DNA from: Thermoplasmata archaeon
GTDB taxonomy: Archaea > Thermoplasmatota > Thermoplasmata > Thermoplasmatales > Thermoplasmataceae
Length of the DNA: 5,275 bases
Direction: 5' to 3'
Assembly (NCBI GenBank): GCA_021827885.1
Contig: JAKAUD010000013.1
Coordinates: 1-5,275 of the forward strand
In this document: positions 1 through 4,202 of the stretch, in pieces
How positions within the stretch are numbered: the stretch's first letter is position 1
Layout of the letters: each line of letters starts with the position of its first letter
Made by a program: the position numbers and the translations under genes
Notes under the pieces: generated by a model
What the model was told of the DNA's origin: nothing
What the model saw: the letters and a program-made list of their open reading frames with translations, nothing else
Database searches by the model: none

Positions 1-272
1 TTTCCGCTCTTGTTCTCCTCGGAGCCTATTTTATGTGGGATTCCCGTCCTCAAAGAAAATCGTGAAATGTATTCCCTGTAATAGGATAGAAACAGGAAAA
101 AGATCATTACCAGCAAAGGGAATGAAAGGCCGCCTATCAAATAGGGATTGGGAGCCGGTATAGATTGAGAAATATGATTATAGACGATGCCAATTAGATA
201 GGCAAAAGCGTTTACGAGCAAAGAAAGAAGAATTGCAAAAGCTAAAGATCTCCGTCTACTTTGGTTATTCAT
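1..272 (-). CDS. Small two-helix membrane protein, 3' end cut by window
   Basis: This is the last visible gene of the leftward operon and it runs off the left edge without a stop, so its length is unknown (about 90 codons seen). It starts at the ATG at 270-272. It reads MNNQSRRRS and then a hydrophobic helix at about residues 9-31, a short polar stretch rich in Ser, Pro and Asn (IPAPNP), a second hydrophobic helix at about 43-65, and a basic tail with YYREYISRFSLR. The Arg-rich N-terminus suggests that both ends face the cytoplasm. A strong Shine-Dalgarno, GGGGAGGT, lies inside the end of the DUF5131 gene seven bases before the ATG, and the two genes overlap by eight bases, so translation is probably coupled. 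I recognise no family. It is the third two-helix membrane protein in the operon, which hints at a membrane-linked role for the whole set. Confidence 0.75.
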   Translation of the reverse strand, partial: MNNQSRRRSLAFAILLSLLVNAFAYLIGIVYNHISQSIPAPNPYLIGGLSFPLLVMIFFLFLSYYREYISRFSLRTGIPHKIGSEENKSG

Positions 273-1014
273 TGCAAGACCTCCCCAAGTCTGGAAATTC
301 CCTTATTCTCAAATCCTCTGGAAAATCATCAAGATCGCCACCGGGTCTGATGCCACCAAGTTGCTTCATCCATACAGCCACGTGCTGGTTCTTAGCCTGT
401 TTTATGAGGTTGCGTGCCCATTCTACGTACATTGGGCGGTGATGAGGTCCTGATTCACCGCCAATAATGATCCAAGATATTGATTCAGTCAATTTGAAAT
501 CAAACTTCACAAGACCAATGTCTCCTAACAGTGGTTCAAAGGAAACAAACTTAATTCCATGATGCCCTCCGTATTCCCCATATTTCCAGCCAGTAGCAAC
601 CAGCTCATCCATTCTCTCCAAATACATTCTCATTTCCACAGAAACCCCAAGCCATACATTGTCCGGAATCTTTTTGATTTTAGACATCCTGAGATGTATC
701 TCTTCTGGTCTCTTGGTCAGAATCTGAAATATGACATCTGGCCTTGAGCGGATTGCGTCAAACACTTCATTGATAAATTCATTGGGAACTTTTGGATGAA
801 AGAGATCACTCATCGAGTTAACAAAGACCTTGCTTCCTGCTGGGATTTTCTTCACTTCCTTAAGCTTTTCAGCGTGTAGCTTGACATCAAATGATCTTTT
901 CCATCTAGTCGACCAAGCCTCTGCATAACAATGCTGACATCCTGGGCTGACTTTGCTGCATCCGGATACTGGGTTCCACGTCAGGTCAGTCCATGAGATT
1001 CCCGTTTTGTTCAT
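265..1014 (-). CDS. DUF5131 (phage Gp37/Gp68) family protein with Cx6CxxC motif
   Basis: 249 residues, the normal size for DUF5131 (Pfam name Gp37_Gp68), a family common in phages and mobile elements whose biochemical role is not established. The family signatures are present in order: ISWTDLTWNPVSGC at residues 6-19, three cysteines C19, C26 and C29 (Cx6CxxC) ending in CYAE, VFVNSMSDLFHP at 63-74, ILTKRPE at 98-104, WLGVSVE at 121-127, FVSFEPLLGDIG at 156-167, WIIIGGESGP at 181-190 and a C-terminal MKQLGG. The three-cysteine cluster recalls metal or iron-sulfur binding as in radical SAM-like barrels; that is inference. It appears intact. Its ATG overlaps the stop of the upstream membrane-protein gene by four bases (ATGA), with a weaker GGATGGGG ribosome site. 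The usual DUF5131 neighbour, the three-Cys-motif partner TcmP, is not in this window. Confidence 0.93.
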   Translation of the reverse strand: MNKTGISWTDLTWNPVSGCSKVSPGCQHCYAEAWSTRWKRSFDVKLHAEKLKEVKKIPAGSKVFVNSMSDLFHPKVPNEFINEVFDAIRSRPDVIFQILTKRPEEIHLRMSKIKKIPDNVWLGVSVEMRMYLERMDELVATGWKYGEYGGHHGIKFVSFEPLLGDIGLVKFDFKLTESISWIIIGGESGPHHRPMYVEWARNLIKQAKNQHVAVWMKQLGGIRPGGDLDDFPEDLRIREFPDLGRSCNE

Positions 1015-1265
1015 TTCAACAACCCCATCCTTTTGAAAAGCACAGCTGCATTCACATATCCGAAACCAAGTAACTGAGATACAAGTATTAAAATTAATAA
1101 CGCAACGTAAAGATGAAGGAAGATGAGCAAAATATCAATAAGAATTGCCTCCATGACACCCATTATTATACCAGTAACGAAGACCAACATTCTCATTCTC
1201 CTACTGTTTCCCACATACTCTCTCGCTGAATGCAGCCTTCCAGACAACTCCTGGAGTTTATTCAT
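1011..1265 (-). CDS. Small two-helix membrane protein
   Basis: 84 residues. An amphipathic, charged N-terminus (residues 1-24, MNKLQELSGRLHSAREYVG then RRMR) precedes two long hydrophobic segments at about 26-49 (VFVTGIIMGVMEAILIDILLIF) and 52-76, separated by only a few residues (LHLY), followed by a short basic tail (FKRMGLLK). This predicts a helical hairpin in the membrane with both ends inside. The ATG at 1263-1265 overlaps the stop of the zinc-finger gene as ATGA, and a strong GGAGGT lies seven bases upstream within that gene; the stop likewise overlaps the DUF5131 start by four bases. No family is recognised. Size and hydrophobicity resemble holin- or accessory-type viral membrane proteins, but nothing specific supports that role. 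Confidence 0.82.
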   Translation of the reverse strand: MNKLQELSGRLHSAREYVGNSRRMRMLVFVTGIIMGVMEAILIDILLIFLHLYVALLILILVSQLLGFGYVNAAVLFKRMGLLK

Positions 1266-1277
1266 GCTGGGACCTCC
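1261..1277 (-). repeat. Stop/start junction repeat, diverged copy
   Basis: On the minus strand it reads GGAGGTCCCAGCATGAA, matching 15 of 17 bases of the two exact copies at 1716-1732 and 2152-2168. It holds the ribosome site, the last codons of the zinc-finger gene (EVPA stop) and the start of the next membrane-protein gene. Confidence 0.8.
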
Positions 1278-1468
1278 TTTCTCATCTTCTCAGGATGCTT
1301 GTTATGGAGATGTGCCCATCTTGAGCCATGATGAGTTACTACCAGCGCTCCACACAGATTGCATTGCCATTTCCTCATCGACGGGCTATAGGTGAAGAAA
1401 TCTGACGATGATGAAAATGACCGCTCCGGGAAGATAGAAATCTGCTTATCGAGTTCTGATAGTTTCAT
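1262..1468 (-). CDS. C2H2-like zinc-finger protein
   Basis: 68 residues. The first 30 residues are polar and Ser/Phe-rich (FSSSSDFFTYSPS) and probably flexible. The core is WQCNLCGALVV followed by RWAHLHNKHPEK, giving C36 and C39, then H53 and H58, i.e. Cx2Cx13Hx4H, close to the classical C2H2 or BED finger (C-x2-4-C-x12-H-x3-5-H). Single-finger proteins of this kind are known from archaeal viruses and plasmids, usually as suspected DNA- or RNA-binding factors; here that role is inferred from the motif. The start is set by GGGGAGGTG six bases upstream of the ATG at 1466-1468, directly after the stop of the preceding gene. It ends in KEVPA, the same tail as two other small regulators in the window, because its last codons form the ribosome site for the next gene. 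Confidence 0.85.
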   Translation of the reverse strand: MKLSELDKQISIFPERSFSSSSDFFTYSPSMRKWQCNLCGALVVTHHGSRWAHLHNKHPEKMRKEVPA

Positions 1469-1720
1469 TCAACACCTCCCCCTCTGGACATGCTCGGACT
1501 CTATGCGCGGTACAGCAATAATAAAGAATAAAGATGCAAAAAGGAAAAGAGCGATAAAAAATTCTGATACGCCCATTAAACTACTTCTTGAAATAAACCA
1601 GAACGCAAGTGTGCCGGGTACTGATGCACAAATCGCCAGAAGAGTCCAAAACCCAACTTTTCTAGAAAATATGGCTCTTATTAAGGCCAGAGAACCACGA
1701 ACTGTTTTGTTTACATTCAT
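1469..1720 (-). CDS. Small two-helix membrane protein
   Basis: 83 residues. A short basic N-terminus (MNVNKTVRGSLALIRAIFSRK) is followed by hydrophobic segments at about residues 22-43 (VGFWTLLAICASVPGTLAFWFI) and 49-70 (GVSEFFIALFLFASLFFIIAVP), then a charged tail ending HVQRGRC. The topology is a membrane hairpin with both ends probably inside. The start ATG (1718-1720) overlaps the stop of the RHH gene, and a perfect GGAGGT sits six bases upstream within the 17-base junction repeat. Its stop immediately adjoins the ATG of the zinc-finger gene with no gap, so the genes are clearly one transcription unit. No family is recognised. Confidence 0.8.
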   Translation of the reverse strand: MNVNKTVRGSLALIRAIFSRKVGFWTLLAICASVPGTLAFWFISRSSLMGVSEFFIALFLFASLFFIIAVPRIESEHVQRGRC

Positions 1721-1732
1721 GCAGGAACCTCC
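1716..1732 (-). repeat. 17-base stop/start junction repeat, exact copy 1
   Basis: The minus-strand sequence GGAGGTTCCTGCATGAA is identical to 2152-2168. It codes for the EVPA tail of the RHH protein, supplies a perfect Shine-Dalgarno, and contains the ATGA overlap starting the next gene. Confidence 0.9.
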
Positions 1733-1869
1733 TTGCTTTCAACTCTTTCTAAATATTCTACCAGTACTCTCCGTGTTATCTCGGAGACGGAAGTCGCATT
1801 GAGCTCTGTCAATTTTCCGTTCACTTCGTCAAATAAATTCTGTGGGATTCTGACAGTTGCCCAATTCAT
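1717..1869 (-). CDS. Ribbon-helix-helix DNA-binding protein, first gene of the leftward operon
   Basis: 50 residues starting MNWATVRIPQNLFDEV and ending ESKEVPA. The pattern is a short beta-strand (residues 3-9, WATVRIP), helix A (10-22), a Ser/Thr-rich turn (ATSVSE) and helix B (about 28-43, SEITRRVLVEYLERV), the compact RHH fold of CopG/Arc-type repressors, which dimerise through the strand and insert it in the DNA major groove. Such proteins usually repress their own operon. The start ATG follows AGAGGTGG at a good distance, and a box A lies about 45 bases upstream. The gap shared with the divergent RHH gene holds CATATATG palindromes that are the obvious candidate operators. The C-terminus is shaped by the GGAGGTTCC ribosome site of the next gene, which it overlaps. 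Confidence 0.86.
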   Translation of the reverse strand: MNWATVRIPQNLFDEVNGKLTELNATSVSEITRRVLVEYLERVESKEVPA

Positions 1870-1881
1870 AATGCCACCTCT

Positions 1882-1896
1882 GTGTTGCATATATGT
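1882..1896 (+). promoter_or_regulatory. Candidate operator, arm 1 of inverted repeat
   Basis: GTGTTGCATATATGT matches, in inverted orientation, 14 of 15 bases of 1928-1942 (reverse complement GTGTTACATATATGT). It contains the perfect 8-base palindrome CATATATG and overlaps the expected transcription start of the leftward operon. Likely bound by one of the two flanking RHH proteins (inference). Confidence 0.55.
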
Positions 1897-1908
1897 ACTG
1901 ATTGCCCT

Positions 1909-1924
1909 CTATTATTTAAGAATT
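1909..1924 (-). promoter_or_regulatory. TATA-type promoter of the leftward RHH operon
   Basis: The minus strand reads TTCTTAAATAATAG, an archaeal box A-like element. Counting about 25 bases downstream puts transcription start near 1891, within the CATATATG element at 1882-1896, leaving a leader of about 22 bases with AGAGGTGG before the ATG at 1869. The element is near-palindromic, so it could also serve the divergent gene (start near 1942). Position fits well; no start site is proven. Confidence 0.5.
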
Positions 1925-1927
1925 GCC

Positions 1928-1942
1928 ACATATATGTAACAC
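1928..1942 (-). promoter_or_regulatory. Candidate operator, arm 2 of inverted repeat
   Basis: The plus strand reads ACATATATGTAACAC, with the perfect 10-base palindrome ACATATATGT at 1928-1937. Its centre is 41 bases from arm 1, about four helical turns, so both sites lie on the same DNA face. It lies between the box A region and the plus-strand RHH gene. Confidence 0.55.
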
Positions 1943-1960
1943 CTAAATTCTTATTCTTGT

Positions 1961-1970
1961 GCATATATAT
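1961..1970 (+). promoter_or_regulatory. Possible third CATATAT half-site upstream of the plus-strand RHH gene
   Basis: GCATATATAT matches 9 of 10 bases of the core of arm 1 and is centred 33 bases (about three turns) from arm 2, eight bases before the ATG at 1978. It is too close to the start codon to act as that gene's TATA box if the message is leaderless, so an operator is the better reading. AT-rich chance similarity cannot be excluded. Confidence 0.35.
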
Positions 1971-1977
1971 CTCCTCT

Positions 1978-2133
1978 ATGCCACAATACAGCTCAGCGAG
2001 AATACCAAAGCCTCTCTTTGAAGAGATTGAAAAATTGGTAAAAGAACATCCAGAGTTAGGATACAGGTCTGTTTCGGAACTCGTAAATGATCTTCTTAGG
2101 AAGGAACTTGAGAAATCCAAAGTAAAGCCCTGA
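1978..2133 (+). CDS. Ribbon-helix-helix (CopG-like) DNA-binding protein
   Basis: 51 residues: MPQYSSARIPKPLFEEIEKL and so on. A beta-strand at residues 4-11 (YSSARIPK), helix A at 12-24 (PLFEEIEKLVKEH), the turn PELGYRSVSE, helix B at about 31-46 (SVSELVNDLLRKELEK) and a basic tail match archaeal RHH repressors or antitoxins very well. The reading frame stays open upstream to an ATG at 1882, but the domain begins at the ATG at 1978; the added 32 residues would be Cys-rich and unlike the family. No Shine-Dalgarno precedes 1978, so the message is probably leaderless or nearly so. It diverges from the other RHH gene and converges on the AbrB-type gene, with 19 bases between stops. It is not obviously paired with a toxin gene, so an autonomous repressor is as likely as an antitoxin. 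Confidence 0.87.
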   Translation: MPQYSSARIPKPLFEEIEKLVKEHPELGYRSVSELVNDLLRKELEKSKVKP

Positions 2134-2151
2134 TCATGGGCGGTTTCCTTG

Positions 2152-2168
2152 TTCATGCAGGAACCTCC
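2152..2168 (-). repeat. 17-base stop/start junction repeat, exact copy 2 without a convincing downstream gene
   Basis: Identical to 1716-1732. It codes for the EVPA tail of the AbrB-type protein and presents a perfect ribosome site and ATG at 2154-2156. The frame that follows is antisense to the plus-strand RHH gene, so the start signal seems orphaned. Confidence 0.9.
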
Positions 2169-2323
2169 ATCTTCTTATCTTGATCCTCTGGTTCATTGCT
2201 TTTCAGGATGTCTTTTATTTCAACGATAAGAGTGTCCCCTTCACGAATATTCAGCTTCTCACGAATATCATGAGGTATTTGACCCCTTCCGGCTGTTGTT
2301 ACCTTAATAGTTATTGTTGCCAT
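2153..2323 (-). CDS. AbrB/MazE-type swapped-hairpin DNA-binding protein
   Basis: 56 residues, starting at the ATG at 2321-2323. It reads MATITIKVTTAGRGQIPHDI, then REKLNIREGDTLIVEIKDI, matching the AbrB/SpoVT consensus (a beta-strand, GxxxIPxxIREKLxIxxGDxLxVEI). This fold dimerises as a swapped hairpin barrel and serves in transition-state regulators and MazE/VapB-type antitoxins. The acidic and basic tail (SNEPEDQDKKMEVPA) has no second domain. A TATA-like box at 2357-2366 on the minus strand would start transcription about 13 bases before the ATG, so the leader is short with no ribosome site. A TACC-N6-GGTA palindrome covers the likely start point, suggesting autorepression. Its last codons (GAG GTT CCT GCA TGA) form a perfect ribosome site and overlapping ATG, but no convincing gene follows. 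Confidence 0.85.
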   Translation of the reverse strand: MATITIKVTTAGRGQIPHDIREKLNIREGDTLIVEIKDILKSNEPEDQDKKMEVPA

Positions 2324-2330
2324 ATTCTAC

Positions 2331-2344
2331 TACCAAATATGGTA
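2331..2344. promoter_or_regulatory. TACC-N6-GGTA palindrome over the AbrB gene start point
   Basis: TACCAAATATGGTA has perfect four-base arms and an AT-rich six-base middle. It covers the position where transcription of the AbrB-type gene should begin (about 25 bases from its TATA box) and ends eight bases before the ATG. Position suits autorepression. Confidence 0.5.
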
Positions 2345-2356
2345 AACGATATTAGG

Positions 2357-2366
2357 TTATATAATT
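2357..2366 (-). promoter_or_regulatory. TATA box of the AbrB-type gene
   Basis: The minus strand reads AATTATATAA. Transcription would start near 2336, about 13 bases before the ATG at 2323, giving a very short leader, consistent with the absence of a Shine-Dalgarno sequence. Confidence 0.5.
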
Positions 2367-2370
2367 ATCG

Positions 2371-2388
2371 ATTACCTATTCGGGTAAT
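2371..2388. promoter_or_regulatory. ATTACC-N6-GGTAAT palindrome between divergent promoters
   Basis: ATTACCTATTCGGGTAAT has perfect six-base arms and the same six-base spacing as 2331-2344. The two centres are 42 bases apart, about four helical turns. It lies just upstream of both divergent TATA boxes, so a dimeric regulator bound here could control the AbrB-type gene and the winged-helix/RHH operon together. Confidence 0.55.
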
Positions 2389-2399
2389 TGGTACGATAG

Positions 2400-2410
2400 A
2401 ATATTATATT
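2400..2410 (+). promoter_or_regulatory. TATA box of the winged-helix/RHH operon
   Basis: AATATTATATT centred near 2405 predicts transcription from about 2431, leaving roughly eight bases before the ATG at 2439. No ribosome site is present, as expected for a nearly leaderless archaeal first gene. Confidence 0.5.
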
Positions 2411-2438
2411 CACCATTCACGATTATTCAATCTGATTT

Positions 2439-2834
2439 ATGGTAACGGTTTTAGAAGATAGGCATGCAGGGGAAATTCTTGTATTCTTACTGAAAAGAGG
2501 AGAAATTAAGAAGACAGACCTTCTCGAAATTATTAGTTCTTCAGATTCACTCAGCAGGGTCTTGAGAAGATTGGAAGAGGAAGGGTTTATTAACGTTGAA
2601 ATTAAACTTATGGGGAGAAAGGTTATCCATATCAATCTTACACCAAAAGGTAGAGCTGTTGCTGAAAACCTTGCTCACCTTGAGGAATTTCGAATTACAT
2701 TACCTGAGGGAATTGTGTCTGAAATAGAAAAGATAATCAAAAAGGACAAGACATACACAACGGTTCAGGAATATACCAACGAGGCCATAAGAAAAGCCAT
2801 AGAGAAATGGAAAAGGGAGCACGCTGTAGGGTGA
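2439..2834 (+). CDS. Winged-helix plus RHH fusion transcription regulator
   Basis: 131 residues with two DNA-binding domains. Residues about 5-80 form a MarR/ArsR-like winged helix: AGEILVFLLKRGEIKKTDLL (helices 1-2), SSSDSLSRVLRRLEEEGFI (recognition region) and the wing, INVEIKLMGRKVIHINLTPKG, with the typical LTPKGRAVAENL end. Residues about 83-127 look like an RHH unit: EFRITLPEGI (strand), VSEIEKII (helix A), then TTVQEYTNEAIRKAIEKW (helix B). The combination implies a dimer contacting DNA through two modules. The start is the ATG at 2439, roughly 30 bases after a TATA box at 2400-2410, so the mRNA is close to leaderless. Five bases separate its stop from the next gene, making them an operon. 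Likely autoregulated through the TACC-N6-GGTA sites upstream; an antitoxin role toward the next protein is possible but unproven. Confidence 0.85.
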   Translation: MVTVLEDRHAGEILVFLLKRGEIKKTDLLEIISSSDSLSRVLRRLEEEGFINVEIKLMGRKVIHINLTPKGRAVAENLAHLEEFRITLPEGIVSEIEKIIKKDKTYTTVQEYTNEAIRKAIEKWKREHAVG

Positions 2835-2839
2835 TGTGA

Positions 2840-3301
2840 ATGGATGAATTTTCTGCTAATAAAATCATGGAAGCCGATAAAATGAATGTAGGAACATTTT
2901 TGGAAAGAAGAAAAGGAAATGTTTTCCAGGTTGATTGGGACATTCAACTTACAGGGTACAAAGGTAAACTTAAGCTTCAGATAAACTATGTTGAAAATAA
3001 TGAAATAAGAATATCTTTCAGTGAAACTTATGAGAATGCATGTCTAAGGAGGTTAGAAGTGCCGCTTGTCAAAGAAAAAATATATAACCACAGAAATTCC
3101 AAATCCTGCGGGAATTCGGATATATTTAGCGGAATTCATAAGCACAGATATTTGGATCGCGTGAAGGATGGCTGTGCGTATGTGCCTAATGATATTGATA
3201 TAACCTCCCTTCAGAGCATAATTAGAACTTTTGCCAGCGAGTGTAAAATTACGCTCACAGGTAACCTTCCAAGGATAGTAGAACAGAGAAGATTATTCTA
3301 G
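2840..3301 (+). CDS. DUF6978-like protein, second gene of a regulator pair
   Basis: 153 residues. From memory the layout resembles DUF6978: a beta-rich N-terminal half (about residues 25-65, VFQVDWDIQLTGYKGKLKLQ, then IRISFSETYEN), the LRRLEVPL strand at about 69-76, a conserved-looking His/Asn pair in NHRNS, the block FSGIHKHRYLDRVKDGCAYV at about 96-115 with several His and Arg that could be catalytic or binding residues, PNDIDI, and a final helix (SLQSIIRTFASECKI). The family has no established activity; the name is a pattern match I could not test. GGTGAT sits four bases before the ATG and includes the stop of the winged-helix gene, so the two are co-translated. A start at the internal ATG of MNVGTFLERR (residue 15) is also possible. 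The 3' end overlaps the convergent DUF1828 gene by nine bases. Confidence 0.72.
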   Translation: MDEFSANKIMEADKMNVGTFLERRKGNVFQVDWDIQLTGYKGKLKLQINYVENNEIRISFSETYENACLRRLEVPLVKEKIYNHRNSKSCGNSDIFSGIHKHRYLDRVKDGCAYVPNDIDITSLQSIIRTFASECKITLTGNLPRIVEQRRLF

Positions 3302-4138
3302 AGAGGGAAAAAACTCCAGCAAAGATGTCTTCTCTGACCATGGAATTATCTTGACTGAATCCATAAGATGCAAAACCTCATCGTTAAAAACAGGTTCATT
3401 TTCCGAAATCATAACCGAATCATCTATGACAGCTATAGGTACTACTGCTTTGCTGCGTTTACCTTTTCTATAGTTATCCTGTATAATTCCAATCTCATAA
3501 ACAAATTTTTCAGAAAAGGTTACTGCCTCAGGGATGTTCGTATAACTCAGTGCTCTGCATATTATCTCATTTCCATCTAATTCTGCCCCAAAATCAATTC
3601 TTGCTTTTAATTTGGAACTGATGTTATAGTAAGGGTTTTCTATAAAATCTCTTTTGTTTTCTGTCAGATAAGATGAAACATCTCTTTTGAAAGATGGCGG
3701 TTTATACATCTTTCCAACAATTACCGCCTCTGTTAATCGCTGTATTGCGTGAATCATCCAAAAGACTTTTTCACCTACTTCGCTTATATTTTCGGATGTG
3801 GTAAAAACTTCTCCATATTTTTCGATTTCCACACCACATCCTCCAACCAGGCTATCTATTAGATATTTCTTCCTCTTTGTAGATAAAGGGTCAAACCCTG
3901 ATGATAGAAGACTTAGGATAGTTCTGTTATCATCGCTTATTTTTATCTGATTGCCCATTAAATCAATTTTAAGCACGATCTCATCATTAGAAAAATCCAA
4001 AAATTTGCTTTTATAATAGATGGTTGAACCGGTTTGGGTGATAGAACCAAAACAAAGTTCCTTCTTTATGGCTTCTGTGATTATTCCCAAATCTGTTTCG
4101 GAAATGGAGAAATTAGACTTGTTAATTATGCTCTCCAT
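3293..4138 (-). CDS. DUF1828/DUF1829 domain protein
   Basis: 281 residues. The N-terminal part (about residues 35-142) matches DUF1828: LDFSNDEIVLKIDLMGNQIK, then the hallmark ISDDNRT at 67-73, LLSSGFDPLSTKRKKYLIDS, GCGVEIEKYGEVF and a helix ending AIQRLTEAVIVG. The C-terminal part (about 150-270) matches DUF1829: FKRDVSSYLTENKRDFIENP, KLKARIDFGAEL, EIICRALSY and VPIAVIDDSV. This two-domain architecture is widespread in bacteria and archaea, often in accessory regions, without a proven function. The start ATG has AGGAGC about five bases upstream. A 54-codon gene ends 64 bases upstream on the same strand and may be cotranscribed. Its 3' end overlaps the DUF6978-like gene by nine bases, tail to tail, placing both unknown families in one module. 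No frameshift or missing block is apparent. Confidence 0.88.
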   Translation of the reverse strand: MESIINKSNFSISETDLGIITEAIKKELCFGSITQTGSTIYYKSKFLDFSNDEIVLKIDLMGNQIKISDDNRTILSLLSSGFDPLSTKRKKYLIDSLVGGCGVEIEKYGEVFTTSENISEVGEKVFWMIHAIQRLTEAVIVGKMYKPPSFKRDVSSYLTENKRDFIENPYYNISSKLKARIDFGAELDGNEIICRALSYTNIPEAVTFSEKFVYEIGIIQDNYRKGKRSKAVVPIAVIDDSVMISENEPVFNDEVLHLMDSVKIIPWSEKTSLLEFFPSLE

Positions 4139-4202
4139 GTTAAGCTCCTATTTCTTAGAACTACTAAATTATTTTCATTTGACTTAATGTACATCATAAA
4201 TC

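Noticed and set aside
1392..1802. 136-codon plus-strand frame
   Set aside because: It lies opposite three well-supported overlapping minus-strand genes, has no ribosome site or promoter, and gives a low-quality protein.
1882..1977. N-terminal extension of the plus-strand RHH gene to the ATG at 1882
   Set aside because: It would add 32 residues unlike RHH proteins and would put the promoter and operator-like elements inside the coding region.
1866..2156. 96-codon minus-strand frame as an annotated gene
   Set aside because: It is antisense to a very convincing RHH gene, its Ser/Phe-rich composition is what the complement of that gene would give, and it crosses the promoter-like gap. It is kept as a finding because of its end signals, not as a CDS.
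2180..2461. 93-codon plus-strand frame
   Set aside because: It is antisense to the AbrB-type gene and runs through the divergent promoter gap; the AbrB pattern on the other strand is clear.
3108..3138. Repeated GGAATTC motif inside the DUF6978-like gene
   Set aside because: There are only two short copies within coding sequence, explained by codon choice; no wider repeat structure is visible.
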